From JAHJQZ01 sp963676075 (lineage in GTDB: Bacteria; Pseudomonadota; Alphaproteobacteria; Rhizobiales; Devosiaceae), in NCBI GenBank assembly GCA_963676075.2, contig CAXXNZ010000031.1, positions 1 through 64,000 on the forward strand: a stretch of DNA of 64,000 nucleotides, read 5' to 3'. The notes under the pieces were generated by a model. It ran no database searches and had not been told where the DNA came from. It saw nothing but the letters and a program-made list of their open reading frames with translations. Below are positions 16,817 through 26,043 of the stretch, in pieces; position 1 is the first letter of the stretch, and every line of letters begins with the position of its first letter. The position numbers and the translations under genes were made by a program.

Positions 16817-17191
16817 GGGCTTAGTCGAATCAGTTGGGGTTAGGTTAAGTCACCATGGCAAGATTGTGTCAGGTGCTAAAGCTCTCTATCTGCGACCTGC
16901 TGCCTCAGCCTGGAGTCGTGTCAGGTGTGGGGCGCGCGCAGGAATCGGCCGGCAATGATGGTTTCCCTTCAAACGTTCTGGAACGGATATCGATGTCTAT
17001 CGGAAGAAAACGAAGCGGCTGGTGCCATTTGTTTGGTGAGGTCCGGACAGCAAATCATCGAGAACTGGCTCTCTCGAAAAGGAGACCCTAAGCAATTTCT
17101 CGATGAGTTGCCGGTGGATGTCTTGTTCCAAGGCTTGTTGGATGCGGCGCTGATGCTAGACTTCGCCAATATTTAGGTGTTGGGCGCGGGA
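16817..17191. other. Intergenic stretch with gene remnants (375 bases)
   Basis: Holds the DUF1295 fragment at 16980-17039. It also holds a short frame ending at TAG 17174-17176 whose last part (NWLSRKGDPKQFLDELP...) looks protein-like but has no convincing start. That frame abuts the SIR2 gene and could be a broken or unrecognised small partner. Confidence 0.5.
16980..17039 (+). pseudogene. 3'-end remnant of a second DUF1295 gene
   Basis: Twenty codons read GTDIDVYRKKTKRLVPFVW then TGA, against GADFEAYRKKTKRLIPWVW then stop at the end of the intact gene (15275-15334). The DNA is alike over the same span, while upstream sequence is unrelated. Only the tail of a former paralogue survives, which marks an insertion or deletion edge. 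Confidence 0.75.
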
Positions 17192-19198
17192 ATGAACAAG
17201 CTTGAAGAAGTTGCAGGGCATATTCGCCAAGCTAAGGGCGTTACCTTTATCATCGGGGCCGGAGCTTCCAAAACAGCTGGTATTCCGCTCGCTGGCGAAC
17301 TGGTCAATCAGATTTGCGGGAACAACAAGTATCAACATTGCCTCAATGGGCTAAAGGATGCTGACAAAAAGAATTACGGCAAGGTCATGGCCCGTCTCAC
17401 GCCGCAAGAGCGTGAGGAGCTTATCGAGCCGATACTTGAGAATTCGGGTATCAATTGGGGTCAGATCGCGCTCGCGGCGATCCTTCAGCAAAAGCTGGTC
17501 GATAGAGTTCTGACCTTCAACTTCGATCTGGTGCTCGAGCGGGCCGCGGCGCTGCTCGGTTTGCAGTTGCCAGTCTACGATTTTGGCGTTGCGCCTTCAC
17601 GCGACATTGCTCGGATTGCCAAGTCGGCAATCGTTCATCTGCATGGCCAGAGCTATGGGCTTGTCTTGCTCAACACTGAAGAAGAGACAAAAAGACATGG
17701 CGAAATGCTCCGTCCACTGTTGGCGGATTCGGTTCGGAACTACGTGACAATTGTCATAGGCTACAGTGGTGAAGCCGACGGAGCGTTTGATGTCATATGC
17801 GATGAATTCAACTCGCACACGAGGCTGATCTGGCTTGGGTATTCGTCAGATCCGCCAGCGCATCTCAATCCCTTGCTCGCAAAACCTTATGCCGAGTATG
17901 TCGGCGATTGCGACTTCGACCGGACAATGATCGAATTGGCGGAAGGGCTCGGAGCCTGGCCTCCCGCGCTCATTAACAATCCGATCCGGCATCTCATCAG
18001 CGAACTCGATGACGTCAAGCCTTACCCCGCCAAGGCTGATGCAGAGTTTGACGTATTGTCGCGAACAGTTGCCCGGCTGACCCAATTTGCCGACGAATGG
18101 GACGGGCACCCCGACAACGAGGAACAGGCGCTTAAGTCGGTTCTCAATAAGGACATTTCGGAAGTGCAGCTCATGGCTGCCCTGGAGTCGCTGAGAGACT
18201 TGTCGGATGAAGCAAGATCCGCCCTGGCATGGAGTTTTGTCGAGAGAGGAAATTCGCTTTCGGAAGAGGCCAAAACGCTAACCGGTGCCAAGGCAGTAGC
18301 GAAATTCGCGGAGGCTTATGACAAGTACGCGCAAGCCGTGTCGATCAAGCCCGACATGCACGAGGCGTTCAACAACTGGGGCGCTGCGCTTTTGGACGAG
18401 GCCAAGACGCTGAGTGGCGCCGAGGCGGCGGCGAGGTTTGCGGCAGCCTATGAGAAATACGGGCAGGCGGTGTCGATCAAGCCCGACCTGCACGAGGCGT
18501 TCTGCAATTGGGGTCTTGCCCTTTCGGAAGAGGCCATAACGCTGAGCGGCGCCGAGGCGGCGGCGAAGTTTGCGGAAGCCTATGAGAAATACGGGCAGGC
18601 ATTATCGATCAAGCCCGACATGCACGAGGCGTTCTACAATTGGGGCAATGCCCTTTTTGACCAGGCTAATACGCTGAGCGGTGCCGAGACGGCGGCGAAG
18701 TTTGCGGAAGCCTATGAGAAATACGGGCAGGCGGTGTCGATCAAGCCCGACAAGCACGAGGCGTTCTACAATTGGGGCAATGCCCTTTTTGACCAGGCTA
18801 ATACGCTGAGCGGTGCCGAGGCGGCGGCGAAGTTCGCAGCAGCCTATGAGAAATACGGGCAGGCGGTGTCGATCAAGCCCGACATGCACGATGCGTTCTG
18901 CAATTGGGGAAATGCCCTTTTTTACGAAGCCAAGACGCTGAGTGGCGCCGAGGGGGCGGCGAAATTCGCGGAAGCCGAAAAACTATTCAGAAGATCAAAA
19001 AAGGAATCTGGAGAGCCGAGCTACAATCTGGCGTGTGTTCTCGCGCTCACGGGACGCGAAGACATTTCCATGACCGAACTGCGGGAATGTAAATCTGCTG
19101 GTTGCCTGCCATCGAAAAAGCACCTTGAATCCGATACGGATATGGACCCGCTACGTGACCGAGCGGACTTCCAGGAATTGCTGGCGGAATTGGCGTAG
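17192..19198 (+). CDS. SIR2-domain protein with six tandem TPR-like repeats (candidate defence NADase)
   Basis: 668 residues from ATG 17192 (GTG 17177 is an alternative). The N-terminal third is a SIR2-like NAD-binding domain: FIIGAGASKTAGIP (residues 19-32), TFNFD with Asn110 and Asp112, and HLHG with His151, the residues needed for NAD cleavage. A linker follows to about 350, then six repeats of exactly 44 residues with the core AYEKYGQAVSIKPDMHEAF.NWG.AL, a TPR variant, then a C-terminal cap. SIR2 NADases fused to repeat or sensor domains act in several anti-phage systems that deplete NAD. This architecture suggests the same, with TPRs as sensor. It lies in an accessory region with lower GC than the flanking housekeeping genes. 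Not matched to a named system. Confidence 0.82.
   Translation: MNKLEEVAGHIRQAKGVTFIIGAGASKTAGIPLAGELVNQICGNNKYQHCLNGLKDADKKNYGKVMARLTPQEREELIEPILENSGINWGQIALAAILQQKLVDRVLTFNFDLVLERAAALLGLQLPVYDFGVAPSRDIARIAKSAIVHLHGQSYGLVLLNTEEETKRHGEMLRPLLADSVRNYVTIVIGYSGEADGAFDVICDEFNSHTRLIWLGYSSDPPAHLNPLLAKPYAEYVGDCDFDRTMIELAEGLGAWPPALINNPIRHLISELDDVKPYPAKADAEFDVLSRTVARLTQFADEWDGHPDNEEQALKSVLNKDISEVQLMAALESLRDLSDEARSALAWSFVERGNSLSEEAKTLTGAKAVAKFAEAYDKYAQAVSIKPDMHEAFNNWGAALLDEAKTLSGAEAAARFAAAYEKYGQAVSIKPDLHEAFCNWGLALSEEAITLSGAEAAAKFAEAYEKYGQALSIKPDMHEAFYNWGNALFDQANTLSGAETAAKFAEAYEKYGQAVSIKPDKHEAFYNWGNALFDQANTLSGAEAAAKFAAAYEKYGQAVSIKPDMHDAFCNWGNALFYEAKTLSGAEGAAKFAEAEKLFRRSKKESGEPSYNLACVLALTGREDISMTELRECKSAGCLPSKKHLESDTDMDPLRDRADFQELLAELA
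18272..18980 (+). repeat. Six 132-bp tandem repeats within the SIR2-TPR gene
   Basis: Units begin at 18272, 18404, 18536, 18668, 18800 and 18932, exactly 132 bases apart, each encoding 44 residues. Inner units are nearly identical at DNA level, so copy number can probably change by recombination or slippage without breaking the frame. Confidence 0.9.
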
Positions 19199-19250
19199 CA
19201 TCTGAAAGATGGCGGTGGACGGTCCGCCACGCACCGCCTATTTCTACCCC

Positions 19251-21209
19251 ATGCGCTTTTCCGATGCCTTCCTCGACCAGATCCGCCAACGCCTGCCGAT
19301 CACGCAGGTGGTGGGCGAGCATGTCGTTTGGGACAAGAAGAAAAGCCAGCCGGGCCGGGGCGATATGTGGGCCTGCTGCCCGTTCCACGGCGAAAAGACA
19401 CCGAGCTTTCACGCTGATGACCGCAAGGGCATCTACCATTGCTTCGGCTGTGGGGCGACGGGCGACCATTTCCGCTTTCTGACCGAAAAGACCGGCATGC
19501 CGTTCCCCGAGGCGGTCGAACGGCTGGCCAACATGGCCGGCATTCCGATGCCGGCGCGAGACGAGCGCGAGGAAAAGCGCGAAGCGGCGCGGCGATCGCT
19601 TTATGACATCATGGAACTGGCGACGCGCTATTTCGAAGCGGCGCTTGACCACAATATCGGCGCGCGGGCGCGCGGCTATCTCAATGAGCGTGGCGTGACG
19701 CCGGCTCAGCAGCAACGATTCCGTATCGGCTTCGCCCCCGACAGCCGCAACGGCCTCAAGGAACATCTTGCCGCCAACGGCATCAGCGCCGATGAGATGC
19801 GGGCGACCGGGCTTGTCGCCGAGCGTGAGGGCGATCCGCTCACCTATGACCGTTTCCGCAATCGCGTCATGTTTCCGATCTCGGACTTCCGCGGCCGCAT
19901 CATCGCCTTTGGCGGACGGGCGCTCAGTCCGGACGTGCCGGCGAAATATCTCAACTCGCCCGAGACCGAGCTCTTTCACAAGCGCAGCGTGCTCTACAAC
20001 GGCCAGGGCGCCCGCAAGGCTGCCCATGACGGGGCAAAGGTGATTGTCGTCGAAGGCTATCTCGATGTGATTGCCTCCGTTGCCGCCGGCTTTGAGGGCA
20101 CAGTCGCCCCGCTCGGCACCGCGCTGACCGAGGACCATCTGCAGCTCATCTGGCGTATGACCGACATACCGGTGCTGTGTTTTGACGGCGATAGTGCCGG
20201 TGAACGGGCGGCGGAGCGGGCGGTTGGGCTGATCCTGCCCGAACTTTTGCCGGGCAAGAGCGTCGTCATCGCCCATCTACCCGAGGGCCAGGACCCGGAC
20301 GACATTATCAAGGCCGAGGGGCGGCAGGCCTTCGAACGGGTGCTCGATGGCGCGGCGACGCTGTCCGACACCGTCTTTGCGCTCGAAACGCGCGGCCAGG
20401 TGCTCCAGACACCGGAAGCCCGGGCGGCGCTCGAAGCGCGGCTGAGGGAGCGGGCCAATTCGATCCGCGACGCCACCGTCCGGCGCCACTACATGCAGGA
20501 CTTCGACGAAAAGCTGAACGGGCTGTTCCGGCCGCAATGGAACGGTCGCCAGGGTGGCGGTCGGCAGGGCGGTTACACCGGCAACAAGTTCGGCAATCGC
20601 CGCGGCGGTTTTTCCGGTGGCATCAGGGGCGGGCAGGGTTCGCCCAAGCTCATGGTTTCCGAGACCCTCAGGAATTCGCGACTGATGAAGCCGGGGCGCG
20701 GAACCGATGCGACGCCGCGCGAGGCGGCGATCCTGATGTGCCTGGTCAATCATCCGGCGCTGTGCGAAAGCCGTCTCGAGACCCTGGCCGAACTCGATTT
20801 CGAAACCCCGCTGTCGCGCAAGCTGCTCGGCGCCGTGCTCGACCTTGTCGCCGCCGGCACGATCGAGGACGGCAAGCAGATGCGCGCCGCGCTGGTTGCT
20901 GCCGGGCATGAGGCGGTGGTGACGCGCATGACGGCGCTGCTGTCGCGGCAGGGCGTCTGGCAATCGGGCGCCGATATTGCCGAGCAGGACGCCGAAACCG
21001 GCCTGAAACACGCTCTGGCCTTGCATTACAAGTCAGTTCAACTAAATAGAGAGCTCAGAGCAGCCGAACAGGCGTTGGGTGAAGAGCTCAGCGAGGAGAA
21101 TCTCGAGCGGCTCAGAGATATTCGGAACCAGATAACCAGCATCGATGGCACAGAGGCATTGATTGAAGGTTTTGGTTCACTATCCGGGCGTGCAACGCGC
21201 AGCTTCTAG
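19251..21209 (+). CDS. dnaG: DNA primase
   Basis: 652 residues from ATG 19251 (MRFSDAFLDQIRQRLPI), the usual alphaproteobacterial start; an in-frame ATG at 19209 would add 14 residues. Neither has a strong ribosome site. In order: CHC2 zinc ribbon (CPFHGEKTPSFH...CFGCGATGD), the RNA-polymerase domain with TOPRIM motifs VVEGYLDVI and FDGDSAGERAAERA, a Gly/Arg-rich linker (about 430-470), and the C-terminal helicase-binding domain. It synthesises RNA primers for replication. It stands directly before rpoD, the conserved macromolecular-synthesis arrangement. Confidence 0.97.
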   Translation: MRFSDAFLDQIRQRLPITQVVGEHVVWDKKKSQPGRGDMWACCPFHGEKTPSFHADDRKGIYHCFGCGATGDHFRFLTEKTGMPFPEAVERLANMAGIPMPARDEREEKREAARRSLYDIMELATRYFEAALDHNIGARARGYLNERGVTPAQQQRFRIGFAPDSRNGLKEHLAANGISADEMRATGLVAEREGDPLTYDRFRNRVMFPISDFRGRIIAFGGRALSPDVPAKYLNSPETELFHKRSVLYNGQGARKAAHDGAKVIVVEGYLDVIASVAAGFEGTVAPLGTALTEDHLQLIWRMTDIPVLCFDGDSAGERAAERAVGLILPELLPGKSVVIAHLPEGQDPDDIIKAEGRQAFERVLDGAATLSDTVFALETRGQVLQTPEARAALEARLRERANSIRDATVRRHYMQDFDEKLNGLFRPQWNGRQGGGRQGGYTGNKFGNRRGGFSGGIRGGQGSPKLMVSETLRNSRLMKPGRGTDATPREAAILMCLVNHPALCESRLETLAELDFETPLSRKLLGAVLDLVAAGTIEDGKQMRAALVAAGHEAVVTRMTALLSRQGVWQSGADIAEQDAETGLKHALALHYKSVQLNRELRAAEQALGEELSEENLERLRDIRNQITSIDGTEALIEGFGSLSGRATRSF

Positions 21210-21348
21210 CGGGAGCTAGGCGCGAGCGCGCTTTTGTGCATGGCAATTTGTGCCGGATCGTGGGCGAAGACCCTTTAAAGTCTTAACCGCCATTGCCATA
21301 TAAAGGGATTGCCCGCACATTCTCCGCGGGCCATTGCCGGAGACCCAG

Positions 21349-23370
21349 ATGGCCACTAAGGCAGCTGAAGCTACCGAAAACGAACAGCAGACCGAAACGA
21401 CGGAGACGCCGGACGGTCCATTGCTCGACCTTTCCGATGCCGCCGTCAAGAAGCTGATCAAGACGGCCAAGAAGCGCGGCTACGTCACTTACGAAGAGAT
21501 CAACTCGGTCCTGCCCTCCGAGGAAGTCACCTCCGAGCAGATCGAGGACATCATGGCCATGTTCTCGGACATGGGCATCAATGTCGTCGACGAGGACGAG
21601 GTCGAGGAAGCCGACACCTCGGGAAATGACGAGGAAGACACCGGCACCGAAGTGGCCACGACCACCGGCACCGCCGTTGCCAGTACCTCGAACACCAAGG
21701 CCGGCTCGGACCGTACCGACGATCCGGTGCGCATGTATTTGAGGGAAATGGGCTCTGTTGAGCTCTTGTCCCGCGAGGGCGAAATCGCCATCGCCAAGCG
21801 CATCGAGGCCGGTCGCGAGACGATGATCGAGGGGCTGTGCGAAAGCCCTCTGACCTTCCAGGCCATCATCATCTGGCGAGACCAGCTCAACGAGGGGGAA
21901 ATTCTCCTCCGCGACATCATCGATCTGGAAGCGACCTATGCCGGCCCCGACGCCAAGCAGGCCGCTCCGGCGCCGGCCGCCGAAGAAGCGCCGGCCAAGA
22001 CCGAGGACTCGCCTCAGAAATCGCGCTCCAGCGATGACGAGATCCAGGATTCGTCCGGCGTTCCCGAACCCGACGACGATGACGACGACGAATACGAAAA
22101 CAACCTGTCGCTGTCGGCCATGGAAGCCGAGCTCAAGCCGCAGGTCGTCGAGACCTTCGACCGCATCGCCGAGATCTACGGCAAGATGCGCGCCATGCAG
22201 GACAAGCATCACGCTCATGCCCTGATGGCCAAGGAACTCGACCAGGACGAGAAAAAGCTGGTCGCCGGCTGGCGCGCCGAGGTGATCACCGACGTCAAGT
22301 CGCTGTCGCTCAACAACGGCCGTATCGAGAGTCTTGTCGAACAGCTCTACGACATCAACAAGCGTCTGGTGCGCATCGAAGGGCGCCTTTTGCGCCTTGC
22401 CGAAAGCTATGGCGTCAAGCGCGAGCAGTTTCTGGAAGTCTATTACGGCGGCGAGCTCGATCCGGAATGGACCGACAAGGTTGCCGTGCTCGAACAGCCG
22501 GGCTGGGCCGAATGGGTCAGGCGCGAGCGCGACACCGTTGAAGACCTGCGCGGCGAGATCCAGACGCTGGCTGCCGAAACCGGCCTCGATATCTCCGAAT
22601 ACCGCCGCATTGTCCACAAGGTGCAAAAGGGCGAACGCGAGGCGGCCATCGCCAAGAAGGAAATGGTCGAAGCCAACCTTCGCCTCGTCATCTCCATCGC
22701 CAAGAAATACACCAACCGCGGTCTGCAGTTCCTCGACCTGATTCAGGAAGGCAACATCGGTTTGATGAAGGCGGTCGACAAGTTCGAGTATCGGCGCGGC
22801 TACAAGTTCTCGACCTATGCGACATGGTGGATCCGTCAGGCGATCACCCGTTCGATCGCCGATCAGGCCCGCACCATCCGTATTCCGGTGCATATGATCG
22901 AAACGATCAACAAGATCGTCCGCACCTCACGCCAGATGCTGCACGAGATCGGTCGCGAGCCGACCCCGGAAGAGCTTTCCGAAAAGCTGCAGATGCCGCT
23001 CGACAAGGTCCGGAAGGTTCTGAAGATCGCCAAGGAGCCGATCTCCCTCGAAACGCCGATCGGCGACGAGGAAGATTCCAACCTCGGGGATTTTATCCCG
23101 GATCAGAACGCCATCCAGCCGATCGACGCTGCCATTCAGTCCAACCTCAGGGAGACCACGACCCGCGTTCTGGCCTCGCTGACCCCGCGCGAAGAACGCG
23201 TGCTGCGCATGCGCTTCGGCATTGGCATGAACACCGACCACACCCTTGAAGAGGTCGGTCAGCAGTTCTCGGTGACCCGCGAACGTATCCGCCAGATCGA
23301 GGCCAAGGCGCTGAGAAAGCTCAAGCACCCGAGCCGGTCGCGGAAGCTCAGGAGCTTCCTCGACAACTAA
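21349..23370 (+). CDS. rpoD: Housekeeping RNA polymerase sigma factor (sigma-70)
   Basis: 673 residues, ATG 21349 with GGAG upstream. Region 1.1 is N-terminal and is followed by an acidic, low-complexity stretch. Region 1.2 has DPVRMYLREMG. A long non-conserved region contains an acidic run near residue 245. Region 2 has GLQFLDLIQEGNIGLMKAVDKF and KFSTYATWWIRQAI; region 3 follows; region 4 has RERIRQIEAKALRKLKHP. Primary sigma factor for promoter recognition. It ends at a Rho-independent terminator. The 139 bases from dnaG leave room for an internal promoter. Confidence 0.98.
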   Translation: MATKAAEATENEQQTETTETPDGPLLDLSDAAVKKLIKTAKKRGYVTYEEINSVLPSEEVTSEQIEDIMAMFSDMGINVVDEDEVEEADTSGNDEEDTGTEVATTTGTAVASTSNTKAGSDRTDDPVRMYLREMGSVELLSREGEIAIAKRIEAGRETMIEGLCESPLTFQAIIIWRDQLNEGEILLRDIIDLEATYAGPDAKQAAPAPAAEEAPAKTEDSPQKSRSSDDEIQDSSGVPEPDDDDDDEYENNLSLSAMEAELKPQVVETFDRIAEIYGKMRAMQDKHHAHALMAKELDQDEKKLVAGWRAEVITDVKSLSLNNGRIESLVEQLYDINKRLVRIEGRLLRLAESYGVKREQFLEVYYGGELDPEWTDKVAVLEQPGWAEWVRRERDTVEDLRGEIQTLAAETGLDISEYRRIVHKVQKGEREAAIAKKEMVEANLRLVISIAKKYTNRGLQFLDLIQEGNIGLMKAVDKFEYRRGYKFSTYATWWIRQAITRSIADQARTIRIPVHMIETINKIVRTSRQMLHEIGREPTPEELSEKLQMPLDKVRKVLKIAKEPISLETPIGDEEDSNLGDFIPDQNAIQPIDAAIQSNLRETTTRVLASLTPREERVLRMRFGIGMNTDHTLEEVGQQFSVTRERIRQIEAKALRKLKHPSRSRKLRSFLDN

Positions 23371-23412
23371 GTCCGGCGCCGCATCGCAACGGTGCGGCAC
23401 CTTGATAGATAA

Positions 23413-23455
23413 GCCGCGCGTGCCGCCCAAAGGGTGGCCGCGCGGCACTTTTTTT
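23413..23455 (+). terminator. Rho-independent terminator of rpoD
   Basis: GC-rich hairpin (GCCGCGCG...CGCGCGGC arms extended inward by GCCGCCC/GGGTGGC) followed by seven T. It lies 43 bases after the rpoD stop. Confidence 0.88.
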
Positions 23456-23467
23456 GAAAGCAGTCCG

Positions 23468-23695
23468 ATGGCGAAGAAACCGACGACCCGCAGCGAAATG
23501 CTGCTTTATGACGTGATCTACGAAGACGGTAGCCAGCGCTCGAACCGACGCGTGCCGGCAGCGCTTCTCGAAGGGCTCGATGGCGGCGAGGATGCGGTCA
23601 AGGCCGAACTGGCGCGCCAGGACCAGGATATCGCCGAAAAATCCGGCAATCCGCCGCTGCAGATCAAGACCATCAAGCGGTCCGGCAAGAAATAG
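23468..23695 (+). CDS. 75-residue conserved-looking hypothetical protein
   Basis: ATG 23468 (MAKKPTTRSEMLLYDVIYED), with GAAAG about ten bases upstream. Basic ends and a central segment RRVPAALLEGLDGGEDAVKAELARQD suggest a small folded cytoplasmic protein. I do not recognise the family. It follows the rpoD terminator closely and has no operon partner; the next gene converges on it. Confidence 0.65.
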   Translation: MAKKPTTRSEMLLYDVIYEDGSQRSNRRVPAALLEGLDGGEDAVKAELARQDQDIAEKSGNPPLQIKTIKRSGKK

Positions 23696-23710
23696 AGCCC
23701 GCCGACGGGG

Positions 23711-24244
23711 CTATCCGCCGCTCTGGTCGGTCAACTGGCATCTCGCCAGGATCGCGTCCACCACTTGGTCGAGCGGCGCGGTGGCGTCGATGCTGACGCC
23801 ACTACCTGGAATGTCTTCCTTCGTCCTGTGAAGTCTGAGGATCAGCGCGCGTTCGTCCGGTGCGTGGCCGAACTCGTCGTCCGGGCGCGCATCGAGACGT
23901 CGCTTCAAGGTGTCGGGATCGACATCGAGAACGAAAACGATGTCGAACAGATCGATGAAATGATGGACGTTGCGCGATCCGCCGCAAAAGAAGGTGACGG
24001 CGTGCCGCTTGTCGGCCACGAGCGATCTGAGCTTGCCGAGGTCCCAGATGTGATGTTGCTGGATGAATTCGGGCGACTGTGGTTCGGGTGACGGCGTCAG
24101 CGGCTCCCCGCTTTCGGGGTCGCCCTGATAGGCCAGTACCCGGTCGCCGTGGACGACATGATAGCCGCGTCGCTCGAGTTCTTCGGCCACCGTGGTCTTG
24201 CCCGAGCCCGACACACCTTCGATCAGATAGTTCCTGATACCCAT
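23711..24244 (-). CDS. AAA / adenylate-kinase-like P-loop kinase
   Basis: 177 residues, ATG 24244. The Walker A motif GVSGSGKTT is at residues 10-18, followed by ELERRGYHVVHGDR as in small nucleoside/nucleotide kinases of the AAA_18/AAA_33 type. FFCGGSRN and DIVFVLDVDPDTLKRRLDAR are the later strand and lid segments. A phosphoryl-transfer enzyme of unknown substrate is likely. Single gene, convergent with the small hypothetical protein and divergent from mscS. Confidence 0.8.
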   Translation of the reverse strand: MGIRNYLIEGVSGSGKTTVAEELERRGYHVVHGDRVLAYQGDPESGEPLTPSPEPQSPEFIQQHHIWDLGKLRSLVADKRHAVTFFCGGSRNVHHFIDLFDIVFVLDVDPDTLKRRLDARPDDEFGHAPDERALILRLHRTKEDIPGSGVSIDATAPLDQVVDAILARCQLTDQSGG

Positions 24245-24427
24245 TCTGCTCGCTCTGCCTGTGTTCCGAATGCGCTTGGCGGGCGGTCCGGCATGGCCTG
24301 CTCAGTGCCGCCAGTTGGTTCCGGTGAATTTCCCTGGAATGGAACGCTCTTCGTTCTCAAGGATTTGCCTATTGTGCAAACAACGGTCAGCATTCACGGT
24401 CACATCCTGACTGTAAACCGGAGATAA

Positions 24428-25825
24428 ATGATGAGCGATACTGCGCTGAACGTGGGGTGGCCCGAGTTCTGGGCCCAGATCGTCGATCTTGCCACGTTCG
24501 TGCAGAACGGCCTGCTCGAACTCATCCTACAGCCCTGGGGGCAGATTCAGATCGCGCTGCTGCTTGTTCTGTTCGGCGCGTCCCATCTGGCCGCCAAGCG
24601 TACCGAGCCGCCATTCGAAACATGGGTGCGCAATCTCGAAACCACCCGCCAGAGGCTGCGTGTCTTCGCCATCCTCTTGAGGCGTTTGCGGCTGGTGTTC
24701 TTTGTCGCCGCGAGCTGGCTGGCGCTGCTGGTCATGCGCGCCACGACCTGGCCGAGCCGCTCGTATCTGATCGGCATGGTGGCCGCCATCGCCAGTGTGT
24801 GGCTTGCCATTTCCCTGATCAGCCGGCTGGTCAAGAACCGGCTGGCGGCGCGGGCGCTGACGGCGACGGTCGTCGTTCTCGCGGCGCTCCAGATCCTCGG
24901 TCTGATCGATTTCGTCACCGCCATCCTCGATACGGCTGCCATTTCGGCCGGCGATTTCCGGTTGTCGCTTCTGACCATCGTCAAATCGGCGTTGGTGTTG
25001 GCTGCCCTTTTGACCTTTGCCCAGATTGTTTCGAGCTTCACCGAGAAGCGGGTCCAGAAGCTCGAGGACCTGTCGCCCTCGATAAAGGTGCTGACCGGCA
25101 AACTGGTACGGATCGGTCTGTTCACCCTGGCCATCATGCTTGGCCTGCAAACGCTCGGTCTCGATTTGACCACGCTCACCGTTTTTTCCGGCGCCATCGG
25201 CCTTGGCCTCGGCTTCGGTCTGCAAAAGGTGGTGTCGAACCTGGTCAGCGGCGTGATCCTGCTGCTGGACCGGTCAGTGAAGCCGGGCGATGTGATCGAG
25301 GTCGGCAACACCTTTGGCTGGATCGCCAAGCTCGGCGCGCGCTTCGTTTCGGTGGTGACGCGTGACGGACGGGAATACCTGATCCCGAACGAGGACCTCA
25401 TCACCAGTCAGGTGGTGAACTGGTCTTACACCAATACCCGCGTGCGGCTCGAAGTGAGCTTCGGGGTGTCCTACGACGCCGATCCGCTGACGGTCCGCAA
25501 GCTGGCGATCGAAGCGGCGAAAGAACCCAAGCGCGTGCTCGCCGTGCCCGCTCCGGTCTGTCATCTCACCAGCTTTGGCGACTCCTCTGTCGATTATCTG
25601 CTGAGGTTCTGGGTCTCGGACCCGAGCGCTGGCGTGGTCAATATCCGCTCCGAGGTGATGATCGCCCTGTGGTATGCGCTCAAGCAGAATGGCATCTCCA
25701 TTCCCTTCCCGCAGCGCGATCTCGATGTCAAAAATCCATTGCGCGTCGTGCTCGAAAGGCCCGAAGCGGTGGAGGCCAAATCGCCCCCCAGACGTCCGCG
25801 CAAATCTACGACAAAAGAGGAATAG
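24428..25825 (+). CDS. MscS-type mechanosensitive channel with extra N-terminal helices
   Basis: 465 residues, start ATG 24428 with GGAG upstream. Six or so N-terminal helices precede the MscS core at about 230-400: the pore helix segment SGAIGLGLGFGLQKVVSNLVSGVILLLD (Gly/Ala-rich; cited in parts GAIGLGLGFGLQ and VSNLVSGVILL), the beta domain PGDVIEVGNTFGWI with YLIPNEDLITSQVVNWSY, and the C-terminal vestibule. Longer than E. coli MscS (286), as in MscK/YbdG-like relatives. Opens under osmotic downshock. The tail is basic (PPRRPRKSTTK). Confidence 0.92.
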   Translation: MMSDTALNVGWPEFWAQIVDLATFVQNGLLELILQPWGQIQIALLLVLFGASHLAAKRTEPPFETWVRNLETTRQRLRVFAILLRRLRLVFFVAASWLALLVMRATTWPSRSYLIGMVAAIASVWLAISLISRLVKNRLAARALTATVVVLAALQILGLIDFVTAILDTAAISAGDFRLSLLTIVKSALVLAALLTFAQIVSSFTEKRVQKLEDLSPSIKVLTGKLVRIGLFTLAIMLGLQTLGLDLTTLTVFSGAIGLGLGFGLQKVVSNLVSGVILLLDRSVKPGDVIEVGNTFGWIAKLGARFVSVVTRDGREYLIPNEDLITSQVVNWSYTNTRVRLEVSFGVSYDADPLTVRKLAIEAAKEPKRVLAVPAPVCHLTSFGDSSVDYLLRFWVSDPSAGVVNIRSEVMIALWYALKQNGISIPFPQRDLDVKNPLRVVLERPEAVEAKSPPRRPRKSTTKEE

Positions 25826-26043
25826 GCCCACGGCGGTATGCGGCGGTCCGGCGAGGGTCGCCGGCATGCGACGCACCCTGGTCTCATAGATCGCCATAAA
25901 TAAAGCCGGATATCGGGGTTATATAAAGTCATCAAAGCGGCTATGATGCTCATGCCCAGAAAATCGTTGGCTTGCCGCGAAACAGACACGAATTCGTGCT
26001 GGTTTCTCGCCTGCTGATATTTATGGTTCGGAGGAGACGAATT

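Noticed and set aside
21283..22893. 536-codon minus-strand frame opposite rpoD
   Set aside because: Exact mirror of a conserved sigma-factor gene; Gly/Val/Leu-rich shadow without domains.
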